Below, one piece after another: positions 13,101-22,563 of a stretch of 64,000 bases of DNA (within the stretch, counting starts at the first letter, position 1; every line of letters begins with the position of its first letter). Origin of the DNA: Apostichopus japonicus (lineage: Eukaryota; Echinodermata; Holothuroidea; Aspidochirotida; Stichopodidae); contig NC_092568.1 in the NCBI RefSeq assembly GCF_037975245.1, forward strand, positions 34,690,501-34,754,500, written 5' to 3'. The notes beneath the pieces were generated by a model, which did not search any database, was not told where the DNA came from, and saw only the letters and a list, made by a program, of their open reading frames with translations. The position numbers were made by a program, and so were the translations under genes.

Positions 13101-13979
13101 AGCTGGCATACCAAGCAGTTAGAATTTACATCATCAAAGCTTGGTGAACAAATTAACCATTTATTGACAGCCAAGTGCTCACTTACCATGCACCAGTTCA
13201 TATATGAACTGCACATCAGGAAAATCATTGGTTAGTCTCTGTTAATAATAATAACTGTTATTTATATAGCGCAGGTATCCAGAGCACAAGGCAATGTTCA
13301 AATGCGCTCCCATAAAAAGGGTCTAACTGTGATATTTCTCAAAAAGGATAGTTTTTAACTGTTTTTTGGGGATCCGTCTTACTGGATGGAGAAATAGGTG
13401 CCTCTTGTTTGGCTATGAGATTGTTCCACAGTCGTGGGGCCATCACGGAGAAAGCTCGCCCGCCAGTTGAATATGATATCATATGGATTTGAGAAGGAAC
13501 AAGCCGTTTTGACACAAAGCTCAGTTGGGCAGTTTTTATGTTAGGCCTAGGATGATTTACTGCCTAGTCTCATTCCTCATCCGATGAGGAATGAGACTAG
13601 GCAGTAAATCTGGCCAATTGTTGAATATGAAGTCTGGCTCTGAGATCAGAACGAAATTTCTGTGTCCGCGTTAGCGTTACGGAGTTATGGTAGCTAAGGC
13701 CATGTCAGCTTCAAACGGTCCCTTAATTACTGTAACTGTAAGGCAAACTTCAGGAACGCCTGTGGATAACCTATTTGAATGCTTCCCACTTGTAAGCAGT
13801 GTGTCTCTCTTGCACGTCGCACATCCCCTCCCTGTGTTGGTACAGTTAGGAAAGCCAAATCATTTAAGTGGTGTAAGGTATCCCTTTTAAATTATGCCAC
13901 TAGACTTACCTTTTTCTTTTCCTTCATTGAAATTCTTCAGCATTTGCTTCAAGTCTTGTAGAGCACGGCTTTCTGCCAT
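987..13979 (-). CDS. PPP2R3C: PP2A regulatory subunit B'' gamma, eight exons, 3' end outside window
   Basis: Regulatory B''-type subunit of protein phosphatase 2A (G5PR family), an EF-hand protein that targets the phosphatase. Coding exons on the minus strand: 13979-13910, 11889-11753, 8056-8007, 7476-7309, 4192-4024, 3397-3265, 2484-2353 and 1123-987. All have AG acceptors and GT donors and their phases fit, giving 996 nt or 332 codons. Blocks close to the human protein include SRELLDNEELQNLW, GRISIM.FFNYVMRKVWLHQ, ENYILELIPTLPQLDGLEKS and NWFSAPSALR. A canonical EF-hand loop (D-K-D-H-N-G...E, residues 293-304) is in exon 8. The family is about 450 residues, so roughly 120 C-terminal residues lie left of position 1. 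The start codon at 13979 gives a short N-terminus that differs from vertebrates, as is usual for this variable part. Identity is from remembered family sequence; the exon chain is seen directly. Confidence 0.95.
2353..2484 (-). CDS. PPP2R3C: PPP2R3C exon 7
   Basis: Encodes KIKIQDILACSFLDDLLELR, then DEELPKDAQESNWFSAPSAL. Acceptor CATTTTCAG, donor TATG|GTATG. Phase one on both sides agrees with exons 6 and 8. Confidence 0.95.
2985..3215. repeat. Interspersed repeat beginning (TAA)n-TTTATAGAGCGC
   Basis: Starts with a short TAA/ATA run followed by a TATAGAGCGCTTTATACC block. This is the reverse complement of the '...GCGCTATAAA(TTA)n' tails common on invertebrate SINE/LINE-type repeats. It sits in PPP2R3C intron 6, about 50 bases from exon 6. 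Similar TAA-plus-GCGC heads occur at 13244 and 55360 of this window, and a forward-orientation tail at 32790. Confidence 0.55.
3265..3397 (-). CDS. PPP2R3C: PPP2R3C exon 6
   Basis: Encodes DLENYILELIPTLPQLDGLE, then KSFYSFYVCTAVRKFFFFLD and PMRT. This is almost unchanged from vertebrates. Acceptor TTTTGCAG, donor G|GTACAG. Confidence 0.95.
4024..4192 (-). CDS. PPP2R3C: PPP2R3C exon 5
   Basis: Encodes PFFSATVFSKLLQNDPYGRI through the block NYVMRKVWLHQTRIGLSLYD, then KES. Acceptor TTTTCTTCAG after a polypyrimidine run, donor TCA|GTAAGT. Ends on a codon boundary that joins exon 6 (DLENYILEL). Confidence 0.95.
4193..5811. other. Intron 4 sequence, nothing recognised
   Basis: AT-rich intronic sequence between PPP2R3C exon 5 and the SINE. 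No conserved ORF, tandem repeat or RNA gene recognised. Confidence 0.5.
5812..7290 (+). mobile_element. tRNA-derived SINE, tail interrupted by a hAT-type element
   Basis: The head at 5812-5881 is tRNA-like: A-box TTAGCTCAGTGGTTAACG and B-box GGTTCGAGTC, the internal RNA polymerase III promoter of a SINE. A body of about 165 bases follows. An (ATAC)n tail starts at about 6037 and continues at 7269-7289 after a 1,220-bp insertion. It is not a functional tRNA: the acceptor stem is poor, and the unique body plus simple tail are SINE hallmarks. Located in intron 4 of PPP2R3C. Confidence 0.8.
6049..7268. mobile_element. Non-autonomous hAT-type element, 8-bp target duplication ATACATAC
   Basis: Ends are TAGTGTTTGCACGGGT at the left and the inverted TAGTGTTTACACGGGT at the right, followed inward by CGGGTACCCGG subterminal repeats. 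Flanks 6041-6048 and 7269-7276 are both ATACATAC, an 8-bp duplication as made by hAT transposases, although the target is itself an ATAC repeat. The interior holds three to four diverged tandem copies of a block containing GACTTAGTGTGGTGTTAGGC. There is no transposase ORF, so movement would need a transposase in trans. Confidence 0.85.
7309..7476 (-). CDS. PPP2R3C: PPP2R3C exon 4
   Basis: Encodes AVFLQRRSRELLDNEELQNL and onward to INYEDFLKVA, strongly conserved with the family. Acceptor CCACACAG, donor AA|GTAAGT. The end of a transposon-loaded SINE tail is only about 18 bases beyond the donor. Confidence 0.95.
7477..8006. other. PPP2R3C intron 3, nothing recognised
   Basis: Short intron between exons 4 and 3. 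No further feature recognised. Confidence 0.5.
8007..8056 (-). CDS. PPP2R3C: PPP2R3C exon 3
   Basis: Fifty-base exon encoding LPGEDEVLLQKLREESR, close to the vertebrate sequence at this place. Acceptor TTGCAG, donor AG|GTAAG. It lies just before the minisatellite that fills intron 2. Confidence 0.92.
8107..11130. repeat. 26-bp minisatellite in intron 2, split by a hAT-type element
   Basis: About 48 tandem units near GAACAGCTGGTACAGGTAAC plus GTAACT, at 8107-9158 and 10925-11130. Units are mostly 26 bp with scattered substitutions and a few length variants. Units lie head to tail without spacers. Apparent reading frames across it on the minus strand are only repeat translations. The array was one block before insertion of the element at 9159-10924. 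Confidence 0.95.
9159..10924. mobile_element. Non-autonomous hAT-type element, perfect 8-bp duplication CAGCTGGT
   Basis: Terminal inverted repeats TAGTGTTCAACCGATTA and TAATCGGTTGAACACTA, with inner runs of AATCGG repeats at both ends. Flanks 9151-9158 and 10925-10932 are both CAGCTGGT. Removing the element and one copy restores an exact minisatellite unit, so the insertion point is certain. The interior (about 9880-10060) holds inverted copies of the block found inside the element at 6049-7268. No transposase ORF. 1,766 bp. Confidence 0.9.
11131..11752. other. PPP2R3C intron 2 remainder
   Basis: Non-coding. A short AAC/AAT simple-sequence patch lies at about 11420-11475. Nothing else recognised. 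Confidence 0.5.
11753..11889 (-). CDS. PPP2R3C: PPP2R3C exon 2
   Basis: Encodes EDEETKKAKEMEIFTRRY...VIPKFYYK, matching the family's early 'IPRFYY' segment. Donor AAG|GTAAG. Two in-frame acceptors are possible: TTTTCAG before 11889, or CTACAG before 11877; the latter would shorten the protein by four residues. Confidence 0.88.
11890..13243. other. PPP2R3C intron 1, nothing recognised
   Basis: Non-coding sequence between exon 2 and the repeat at 13244. No RNA gene or conserved ORF recognised. Confidence 0.5.
13244..13690. repeat. LINE/SINE-type interspersed repeat with (TAA)n-TATATAGCGC end
   Basis: Begins with TAATAATAATAAC and TTATATAGCGC, the reverse complement of a typical invertebrate LINE/SINE 3' end. 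It runs through a GC-richer body (TTCCACAGTCGTGGGGCC region) to the palindrome at 13554-13610. No full reading frame. Located in PPP2R3C intron 1. Confidence 0.55.
13554..13610. repeat. 57-bp near-perfect palindrome (28-bp arms, 1-nt centre)
   Basis: Arm 13554-13581 (GATTTACTGCCTAGTCTCAT and onward) is the exact reverse complement of 13583-13610, with a single C between. The transcript could form a long hairpin and the DNA a cruciform. It lies in an interspersed repeat inside PPP2R3C intron 1. Confidence 0.95.
13910..13979 (-). CDS. PPP2R3C: PPP2R3C exon 1 (start codon)
   Basis: ATG at 13979-13977 opens 23 codons plus one base (MAESRALQDLKQMLKN...), then a consensus donor G|GTAAG. No upstream in-frame coding was recognised. 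The poorly conserved N-terminus makes this the least certain exon of the chain, but the phase fits exon 2. Confidence 0.8.
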
Positions 13980-14219
13980 TCACAATAACCACGCTTAAGC
14001 AAAACTGACGTTTTTGTTGGAAGTACTTTGACAATTACGTTGGCTTTTGTCGGCTTTACGTAACCAGATACAATTAATAAATAATGGCCGTTGGGCCTGC
14101 TAGTCATGTTCCTTTCCAGTAATATCACATGGGCGGCCATAGGAGAATAAATATTTTTGAGGTAATGAGTTATCATCATAAGAAATTGCAGTATAATTGC
14201 ACGGAATGTTGGCATATTA

Positions 14220-14980
14220 TCTAAGTTGAAATATTATCTATCGGAAAACATACTCAGAACACTATACCAGACCCTGATTGTCCCGCATCTCACTTATTGT
14301 TCCATTATTTGGTCTGCTACATACAACACCAACCTTAACAATCTTATAATACTCCAAAAGGCAGCCATTCGCCACATAACACACTCAGCCCCACGTGAGC
14401 ACACCAGACCCCTATTTAAGAAACTCAACTTACTAAAATTGCACGATCTCATTAATTGCATTATTTTCATTATTTTTATTGCATTATTTTCCTACGATTG
14501 CATTATTTTCCTACGAGACCTGGAATGGATTACTACCAGCTGCCTTTGACTATTTTTTAACCAGTAACAGAGAAGTACATAATCATAACACGAGGCATGC
14601 TAATCATGCCCACTATAATCTCTGCAATACCACCATTGGAACTTTAAGCCTACAAAACCGTGCAACAAAAACATGGAATCTTCTAACGAACGATTTAAAG
14701 AGTAAAAAATCAGTCGCATCCTTTAAGAAGTGGTTTTGTAAGGAAATAATAGCTAGTTACTGACTAAAAGTAAATTATACCTGTATATATTTACTATATA
14801 TATATTGAACATTTAATTTGTACTTATATTTATGTATATGTATTTATACATATATATTTTTTTTTTCTTTTTCTTTTCTTCTCTTTCTTCACGGAGTCTT
14901 CCACATTGTTAAGCTTTTAAGCTTTATGGAAGACTTCCCCCACTTTGTACTTTTGTGGCAAAACAAATAAATAAATAAGT
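14220..14980 (+). pseudogene. LINE (non-LTR retrotransposon) RT C-terminal remnant
   Basis: Reads LRTLYQTLIVPHLTYCSIIW and LQKAAIRHITHSAPREHTRP, typical of the thumb and post-RT region of non-LTR retrotransposons. A frameshift at about 14470-14510 follows. It then continues in another frame as NHNTRHA and NRATKTWNLL to a stop at 14761-14763. The shift coincides with a short local duplication (TGCATTATTTT occurs three times). The 3' part ends in (AAATA)n near 14965-14978, the usual LINE tail. 5'-truncated; it lies about 250 bp upstream of the PPP2R3C start codon on the opposite strand. Confidence 0.75.
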
Positions 14981-17313
14981 ACGGTAGGTAGAATGATGTC
15001 ATGCGACATTTACTGAAGCCGCTCTTCCAACTGGTGGCGCTTTGCTTGTATACGGCAAGAAAGTACCGGCGCGTAATACAAACACTACGTCTTTGACATA
15101 ACTAAAGTGATAAAGTTGACATAAATTACTCGAAATAGAGTCATCGTGTGGCGCATTTGGGTGCCAAAATCGTCAAAAGTGTGGCAGTGGACTGCAGTCT
15201 CACAGGTAGGCCCAATTCTTAGGAAGCGATAGTCGAAGCAATTACATAGGAATCTAATTACTTTACTAGTGTCGTATGCTCAGCTGCTGTATTTTTATTC
15301 CCTGGAACCTGTATATAGTTAGTCTAGACACCTAGACCGACTACGGGTTCGAAATGACTAAAGCCTAATTACAAAACTTATCACCACTTCAGTTTACTTA
15401 AAACTGTATCCCTAACGATAGATACACAAGCCAGAATAACATTGGATGACGGTTATGATGTTCTGGTCTCATCACTAACAACTTAATACTGGGAAAATAG
15501 GCTTAGCCTAACTTAGGCCTATGTACGTAGCCTTGCCCTTGGTTTAACTTAAGTTAGCCCAGGCCATAACTTAAGCCTAGAATATTTCAGTCTATTAACA
15601 TATCCAGAATTTAAAAATATTCAAACACTGTTAATTTGACAAAATGGCATAAGCAGTATAGGCCTAGCCAGTAATCTGAGTTTTGAGGTAGACCAAAGCC
15701 TACTCAGCCTAGCCAGGTATGTTCTAGAATCTAGACAATAACTCTACAGGCTATTTACCTAAATTTACCATGATTTTAAAGCTTAATGAGATATACACTG
15801 TCCATGTTCGGACGAAGCTTTTGCTAACATCTCATCCTTTGATGACTGTGACTGAATATAGACATGCATCAAACTTTATGCACTCTCACTTCCTAAGGTG
15901 GAATCTGTTAACCTGCATTAACTGCTACCCACTTTGCAACATTACCATTAAACTGAGCGGAACTGCATACACAAACTAACATTTCACAAAAGTAGGTTTG
16001 CGTGGGAAGGGGGAGGGGGTGCATTTCACGGCATTTTCTAGGGACAACTATGAGACTATCCGAGTGGAGCACTAAAATAATACAAGCAAGAAATATGTTT
16101 GCCTTAAAGCCTCTCAGATAACCGGAAATGACACTTTATTGACATTAAAAGTTGCATTAAACACTCCCCTTGCCCGAGTCACAAAAATGTTTTAAAAGTT
16201 GGTTCTGAAGTCAGAAGTATAGTAATTTCCATTCTGATCGCCTTAGCATGTCTCTATTGTGAAAAGTGCACCTACTATCACCGAAACAAACGGGGTAAAA
16301 TCAAATTCAATTTCAAAGCCGAATGCACAATGTATGTATGAAGACGTACAAATGATCGGCTTCTGCCGTACAACGCAAAGCGCCCTCGCTTTTTCAAGGC
16401 TTCATTGCTTAAACACACGGCGATACACTGTGTCAGCATTCTTCCTTGCTCAAATTCTATGGTTAAAAACAATTGTCCTTTTTTTGGGGGGGTGGGGCAT
16501 GGGGTGGGGGTTCCATGCACTATAGAGTGGAAATTACTGTTTCAACAAATTCTGACATGGTGCCTTTATCTCCCTTACATGGCACCTGGTCCTACCCTAA
16601 ACAAATTGCCACAAGGAGGATCTTTAAACTATCCTGGAGGCTTGATCAAGCCATGCCGACATGGTTTCTGAACAATAAATGCAGATATTTGTAAGATATA
16701 TGTTTTCACAGAACACAGACGTAAATGATTATGGAATAATTTTGTTAAGCCAAATGTTGTTTTTAGTTTCTCAAATCTGATTTACGATTTGTTATCTGGC
16801 GCGGCTCAGGCATGATCCTAGTTGTTTGTCTGCGTGATAGGATGAGTTATAAGCCTGTTTTTTTTTATAAACACCGCCTGTTGAAATTGTAATTGTGCAT
16901 GCACTTTGTGCTTGTATTTTCTAAAACGTATTTTCTTTTATATTCTATTACACATTTCGAAAAATTTTTCACTTTAAACCATGTGCAAATATTTATAGTC
17001 CTTCATATTCGAGAAAATAAAATAACAGAACATGAAAAAAAGCTTCTGTGTCATAAATATACCTACCATACAGTACGTAGTCTGACTTCATTAATTATTA
17101 TACAACACCTAATTGCCTCTGGTCATTTGATTGGTAAATTGCTCGTTGATTGCATGCAAAATCCGCTCTATTCCACTCTATGAAATAGAACCATGTGTTA
17201 TACTTTTTTTGGTAGCACTTTTTCAATGGTAAGAGAGCAGAGAAACCTGTCTGTTCAAAACAATCTGTTGCATGAGTACATTTTACCCATCTTAATATAA
17301 TATGTTGTATAAA
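14981..17313. other. Intergenic, no gene recognised
   Basis: Several short open frames exist but none resembles a known protein or has convincing splice context. A G-rich patch lies at 16480-16512. No RNA gene recognised. Confidence 0.45.
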
Positions 17314-17474
17314 ACAAATAATGAATGGTTTCCATTCGTGTAATAGTGCAAATATTTCATTCGTTGAAAGATGGTATGTTCCATTCAACTCGGCTGCGCC
17401 TCGTTGAATGGAACATTCCATCTTTCAACTCATGAAATGATTGCACTATTGCACTCATAACCATTCATTATTTG
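17314..17474. repeat. Long imperfect hairpin, foldback-type repeat
   Basis: The left arm starts ACAAATAATGAATGGTT and the right arm ends AACCATTCATTATTTGT. Pairing continues inwards for about 75 bases with mismatches, through GTTGAAAGATGG and TGTTCCATTCAAC, to a loop near 17391-17400. It looks like a hairpin MITE. Transcribed, it would form a long double-stranded stem. Confidence 0.85.
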
Positions 17475-18196
17475 TATACTAGCCAATACGGGGTACGGTG
17501 AGCGCATACGCTATATGCATATATAACAGTCATATCCACGCCATCTTCCCGTATACCAGTATAAATTAACGTGTAGCAACTTTCTAAAAATCGTAATAAG
17601 TATAAATGCATATTTGTCGCTTTGCTGTAAAAGCTATACTCATGGACAGTGTGGCCTCGATTTGGGTAACCACGTTTCCAAGTTTTGTGTTATATGTATG
17701 TTTTACTGATTTTTGATATCTATTTTTTGTTCAATATTCCTACTATCATTTCATGTGATTTAGTTTATCCAAACTAGAGAATGTGATATTATCATTAAAT
17801 AATATGGAAAAGCGTTATTATTTCTCAAATATAAATAATATTTACTCCGCCGTGAGTTCTTTAAGCTCCGTTAAGTACCTTTGGGGGAATCCATGAGGTT
17901 TTCCCCAAACTGCGAGAAATCTTTGAGCCATGAGATATAAGGTAAACTTTTTATTTGTAGATATCGAGTGGGATATTTCTAAATTTTATCTCAGGATTTC
18001 GGGTTGTACTTTATCTCGAAAAATTCCGACTTTTTATCTCGAACTGTTCGCTCGAAGTTATGATCTTTTATCTCTACGTTCGACTTCTAGCTCTTGTTAA
18101 TTTTCCAATGTTCCTTCTGTGCCAAGATATACAATAAAAAGGAGGTGATTTTTGCACCGTCTTGCAACGTTCTCAGCAAGGCTATTTCATTTACCA
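17475..18196. other. Intergenic, nothing recognised
   Basis: AT-rich sequence without a supported gene or repeat. Confidence 0.4.
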
Positions 18197-18370
18197 CAGG
18201 CGCGGCGGAACGGGAAAATTATTGGGGGGGGGGGGGCTAATGTGTCGAGACTATCTAAGCGGGTTTTTTTCAAACCCCCAGATGGCCGGAAACGGCACTT
18301 CCCGAGTGTTTTATGCTGCGAATACCTAGCCCTAAAATATGGGTCTCAAGCCTGCAATTTCTCAGATTGC
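18197..18370. repeat. Partial TIR element carrying the CTATCTAAGCG block, stem deleted
   Basis: The left end CAGGCGCGGCGG is followed by a G run, and CTATCTAAGCGGG lies 54 bases in. The usual GCGCC/GGCGC stem is missing, and the sequence resumes at the downstream CCCCCAGATGGCCGGAAA segment seen in related copies. No right end identified. Confidence 0.55.
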
Positions 18371-19798
18371 ACGAGAAAGTCTGTAAAAACATTGTAATTT
18401 GTATATTCGATGGTGTTTTAAGAGTGTAGCTATTACTCGTAGTGTACTCGCAAAGACGTTTTTGAGTGTAGTAAGGGCAGTGGCGGAGCTAGGGGTATTG
18501 GTCGGGGGTGGGGGCAAGAATGGTCTGCAGGGCGCTTTCGACACTATCTAAGCGGAGCGCCACCATAGGTTGGCGCGGAGCGTACAGAAAATTTTTGAGT
18601 AAAGATACTCTATAGATTGCAGGAAATGACCCTTTCCGAGCCTTGCTAATTTGCAGATATAAACAGAGAATAAATAGGTGTCGTCGCCATTTTGTCGGAA
18701 AATTACACCAACAGAATATGACAAACAGGCCCGTCGGAAGGTATTTGAAAGTGGTACGGTATTTTTGTTGACCGGTTCGATTTACTATCTAAGCGGAGCG
18801 CCACCATCGGTTGGCGCGGAGCGTACAAGAAAATTTTTGAATCTTCTAACCGCCCAGATGGCTGGAAATGGCACTTGCGGGGCAAAATTTGGCCACGATG
18901 TTGTACACTTTCCTCCTGCGAACTCAGTATTTTTTCATTTATAACTACATGAACTGAAGAATCCCATCTTTAGTCATGGATGTTCTACCTTCTCGCGCCC
19001 ATGTCCTTCACAGCTGCACCGGAAGAGCATATAGCACTTTAAACTTACAAAGTGTATGCAGGGCGGTATAGCTACTAGCTAGGGTCTTATAGTAGGGGTA
19101 TGAATGGTAGAAATTCCGACGGGCTGGAGGTCTTTTCCAACTTAGTGGCGGGACGGCCGCACCGTCGTTACGCCAGTAAAAATAAATGAAAGGTTCAGAA
19201 CTGCCTGTACTGTAATAGTTACAGTTTATCCGAATTTGATAATTTTGCTAGTTCTTATGAGTGTTACGATTATCTAAAATGATTCCTCAATTAGTCTACC
19301 TTCCTTTGAGGTTAGGGCCTCAAAAATGTTTTGTGGGTGAGCAAAGATTTCGCCGAGTGCGGTTAGTCTCTGTGAGGCTTTTGAAATTATGCAATAAACG
19401 TTAACAATGATTATTTCGTTACGGCGTTGGTGACAACCAACACCTGGGTGGAATCCTCTCCATACTGCAGTACTTTTTCCAATTTCCAAATTCCAAGCAT
19501 TGTTCTTTCTGCAGTTGGGGCGCAGAATATAGGATATTACCCGATTGCCTGTAGCAATTCAGTTGTATAGGATGATCTACTGTATCCTTTGTTAGGGTTG
19601 AGGATTAGAGTTGTAGGGTCAGCAAATGTGAGCATTTTTCGTATAATTTAGCCCTCTTTCTTCCTGGAATTAATGCTCCTATAAGCTCCCGGTATCACAA
19701 CGACTACTATACTGAAGAGCATGGGCTCCTGGGCATGGGCGCTGTTAAAAGGAGCACCGGCTATCGGTTAGTGTGCAGCGTTCTACTGCGAACTCAAA

Positions 19799-21343
19799 TC
19801 AATGGAAAGTACCAAACACCGAGCGTCGATGGTCTTTGGCACTGGTAAATTCGTTGGCTGCATCAACTAGATTCAATCGATCCGCATAATCTTTGTGTAC
19901 ATGTAAGATCATAAGGTGGTTGAGTCGCTGCTGGGTCATTGTAGACCTTAAGTAACTCTTTACACGCTTCATAGCACTAAATGAGCGTTCACTTACTGCA
20001 TTTGTCGCAGGCATCACTAAAATTAGTTTGACAAGCGTGCACACTTGTGAGAGGAGCTCACGATTACCGAAACTCAACCCTCGCATGTGGTCAACAACCT
20101 CTGGCAAAGTCCACTCTGATTGTTTGGCCGTAGCTTCCATGGTTTCCCCAAAGGTTTCTAGTTGGACTCTGAGCTCGCCCTTACGGAGATCCTCGCCGTA
20201 AAAGTCACATACGAATTTTAACAGTTCTTCGTCAACATGTTGTTGGTTACACGTTTTGAGAAGCAGCTGCTGTAGTTTTGAGTAGATTTTGTAACCCTCC
20301 TGATCAAATCTATCGCGGATGCAGTTGACAATGGTGTCAACTGCCTCCAGGTATATTCGCCTGAAGTAGTCCTCCACTGATTCTGGAGGCATGATATCCG
20401 CGGCCGAACCAGAAACTAATCTGGCTGGCACTTTCCTCTGCCGTTTTTGTTCAGGCTCATCTACGGCTAATTTTAAGGCTTCCGACGTGACATTGGTCCA
20501 AAACGACTGGAATTGGTCACGCTTTTTGGCAAGGATGGCGACAGTTTTACTGGCACATTCTTGACCCTCCGCCGCAGATATATCTTTTTTCTGGAGAGTT
20601 CTGCTGAGATTGTCACTGTGACTCAGAAGGAGGTGACCCAACTTGGCTCCGAAGAAGTAATCGAAACTCTTCATGTATGACAGGATCCCTCTTAAGCGCC
20701 CCTTTGTGTTTGCATCTTTTTCAATAGCTAAACACTCCTCGAAAACCTTTTGGAGCGTATCGTAGTTGTCTATGATACTTTCCAAAGCATCCGCCTTAAC
20801 TGTCCATCTCGTTGGGCACATGGTACGTATGCCGATTGGTGCAGCTTCCTCAAGATTTGATTTGACTTCTTCAAATTTGCTGCCACGTCTCGGCGAATTC
20901 TTTATAAGTTTGGTAATTTCTTTTGTATTATCCAGCGCATCTCTCATTAGTGCGATATTCTTTATAGTGTCTGAGCACGCGAGATTGAGGGCGTGGCCGT
21001 AGCAGTGAGTGTATATGGCCCTTGGTTCCTCTATCATCAATTTAGTCGCAACCCCTGAATGTACACCTGACATTGCAGCCGCACCATCGTAACATTGGCC
21101 ACGCACTTTTGACAATGACAGGTTCATCCTGAGCAGAGCGTCTTTTATTATGAGAACAAGCTGATCAGCTGTTGTCGTCGCAGTGGTATATAGGCCTATG
21201 AATTCCTCGTGAACCTCAAATGCGCCGTCAACCCAGCGCAAAGAGATAACAACTTGCTCCAAGTTTGACACGTCAGGTGTTTCGTCCACCATTAGAGTGT
21301 AGAAATCAGAAGACTGCACTTTGGATACAACTTCTCGCAGGAC
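19799..21343 (-). CDS. hAT-family transposase (ZMYM1/DUF4371-like), main exon
   Basis: One long uninterrupted exon of about 514 codons. Residues are counted here from the GTG codon at 21319. Visible hAT features are: first catalytic-type Asp in MVDETPD (residue 12); second in CYDGAAAMSG (residue 78); HCYGHALNLAC (105-115); CPTRW (168-172); and the C-terminal dimerisation block NAVSERSFSAMKRVKSYLRS with QRLNHLMILH (from 440), whose Glu444 is the candidate third catalytic residue. The reading frame continues upstream to a splice acceptor (TTCTTTCATAG) at 21344, where an in-frame TAG sits, so an upstream exon is needed. That exon, expected to hold a BED/TTF-type zinc finger, was not recognised between here and the right end of the element. 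Lies inside the hAT element 18726-32946 and would mobilise it and relatives. Confidence 0.9.
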   Translation of the reverse strand, partial: VLREVVSKVQSSDFYTLMVDETPDVSNLEQVVISLRWVDGAFEVHEEFIGLYTTATTTADQLVLIIKDALLRMNLSLSKVRGQCYDGAAAMSGVHSGVATKLMIEEPRAIYTHCYGHALNLACSDTIKNIALMRDALDNTKEITKLIKNSPRRGSKFEEVKSNLEEAAPIGIRTMCPTRWTVKADALESIIDNYDTLQKVFEECLAIEKDANTKGRLRGILSYMKSFDYFFGAKLGHLLLSHSDNLSRTLQKKDISAAEGQECASKTVAILAKKRDQFQSFWTNVTSEALKLAVDEPEQKRQRKVPARLVSGSAADIMPPESVEDYFRRIYLEAVDTIVNCIRDRFDQEGYKIYSKLQQLLLKTCNQQHVDEELLKFVCDFYGEDLRKGELRVQLETFGETMEATAKQSEWTLPEVVDHMRGLSFGNRELLSQVCTLVKLILVMPATNAVSERSFSAMKRVKSYLRSTMTQQRLNHLMILHVHKDYADRLNLVDAANEFTSAKDHRRSVFGTFH

Positions 21344-22067
21344 CTATGAAAGAACACAAGAAAGCACATAGTATTTTGTGATTTCAATTGGTTATCATAG
21401 GCGTAGGAGGCGGGGGAAGTGGGCTGGAGCACCCAAACCGAAATTTTCGTAACAATTCGTGCACTTTCATACAAAAATTCGCGCAGTGTGTTGTGCAAAA
21501 CCGGGCAGTATGCTATGAAATTTCGTGTGGCTGCTCAAATAAATCGGGCAGACCACCATGACATAGTTCGGAAGGAAAGGGGGCGCTGAAATTAATTACG
21601 AAGTAGCTGGAATATACACATTTTATCTACCGTTACACAGTAATTCTTCCCCCTCGAGGTAATTCGATAACAAGATGAAACGCAAGAAAAGGGTCCTCAG
21701 AACTTCCGGGCAGCTACAAGCTCATGCCAACAGGCCGGGCCCAAATGAATGGCCCCTAAGCCTATGTTGGTTATTAATTGTGAGGTATATCGTTGTAAGG
21801 AGGGATGACACCGGTTAACTGGTTTTTGTTTGCCTATCGCTATTATTTCAGTAGGCCTCTAATTCGCATCTTTTTGTGGATACTTGTGACTCGGTCAGCA
21901 TTTTCGAATAAGCAGCTAGCCGATTCATTACCACCTTGTGACAGTTCATGACACTTCAATGGTGACATAGGGTATTTGTGTATTCATAGAATGCAGTCGC
22001 CGTTTATACTAATATGACTTATTTCAAAAAGACACGATGGAATTCGATAAATCATTTCACGTGGAGT
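21344..22067. other. hAT element, presumed intron or leader
   Basis: Non-coding on inspection. It includes a GGCGTAGGAGGCGGGGG segment at about 21400 that resembles the start of a TIR element, but no partner end was found. Confidence 0.35.
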
Positions 22068-22409
22068 CAGTGGCGTAACAAGACCTCACGGTCCGGGGGA
22101 GGGGGGGGGGGCAAAATTCCCAAAACTTCCCGAAAATCTTCCGTCGATGGGGTGGCCTGTCCTATCGAAGACCGTATTTACCCTCTCCAGAAAACTGAGG
22201 ACCTTTTCAAGCACACATTATGCGTCTATTTCCCGATTATCTCCCAGTTCCCTCTTCGCCCGCCCGCTTTTCTGCACCTTCAGTATTCTTTCTTCTGCGT
22301 TCCCGTTTCCGCTTTCTTCCTTCCCTCCCCGATTTTTTGCCTTCCCCTTCCCGTTGTAGCTCTTCGGGAGGGGCAGTCTTCCCCCCGGCCCCCACTGGTT
22401 ACGCCACTG
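22068..22409. mobile_element. Short TIR element, CAGTGGCGTAAC ends, 7/8 target duplication
   Basis: Ends CAGTGGCGTAAC and GTTACGCCACTG. Flanks 22060-22067 (CGTGGAGT) and 22410-22417 (TGTGGAGT) agree at seven of eight bases. The interior has a G-run near the left end and a long pyrimidine-rich stretch. Non-coding. Inserted in the hAT element. It lacks the CTATCTAAGCG block of the neighbouring family. Confidence 0.8.
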
Positions 22410-22429
22410 TGTGGAGTCATTATGGGTCA

Positions 22430-22563
22430 CAGCCAATCAACGTCGAGTATATCGATGACGTCAAGAATATTTAATGAGAATGGGTGTAACCAATGACCGT
22501 AGTTAATTAGGATGAGGTCACATGGGTCATGACGTCATCGAAATACTCGACGCTGATTGGCGA
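22430..22563. repeat. Imperfect inverted repeat with TGACGTCA-containing arms
   Basis: The left arm (AGCCAATCAACGTCGAGTAT, then CGATGACGTCA) pairs with the right arm (TGACGTCATCGAAATACTCG, then ACGCTGATTGGC), with few mismatches and a loop of about 60 bases. Foldback-type sequence next to the short TIR element; both arms contain CRE-like TGACGTCA. Confidence 0.8.

Noticed and set aside
18478..22409. hAT element bounded by CAGTGGCGGAGC at 18478 and GCCACTG at 22409
   Set aside because: Flanks do not match; each end has its own better partner with a target duplication (33105 and 22068).
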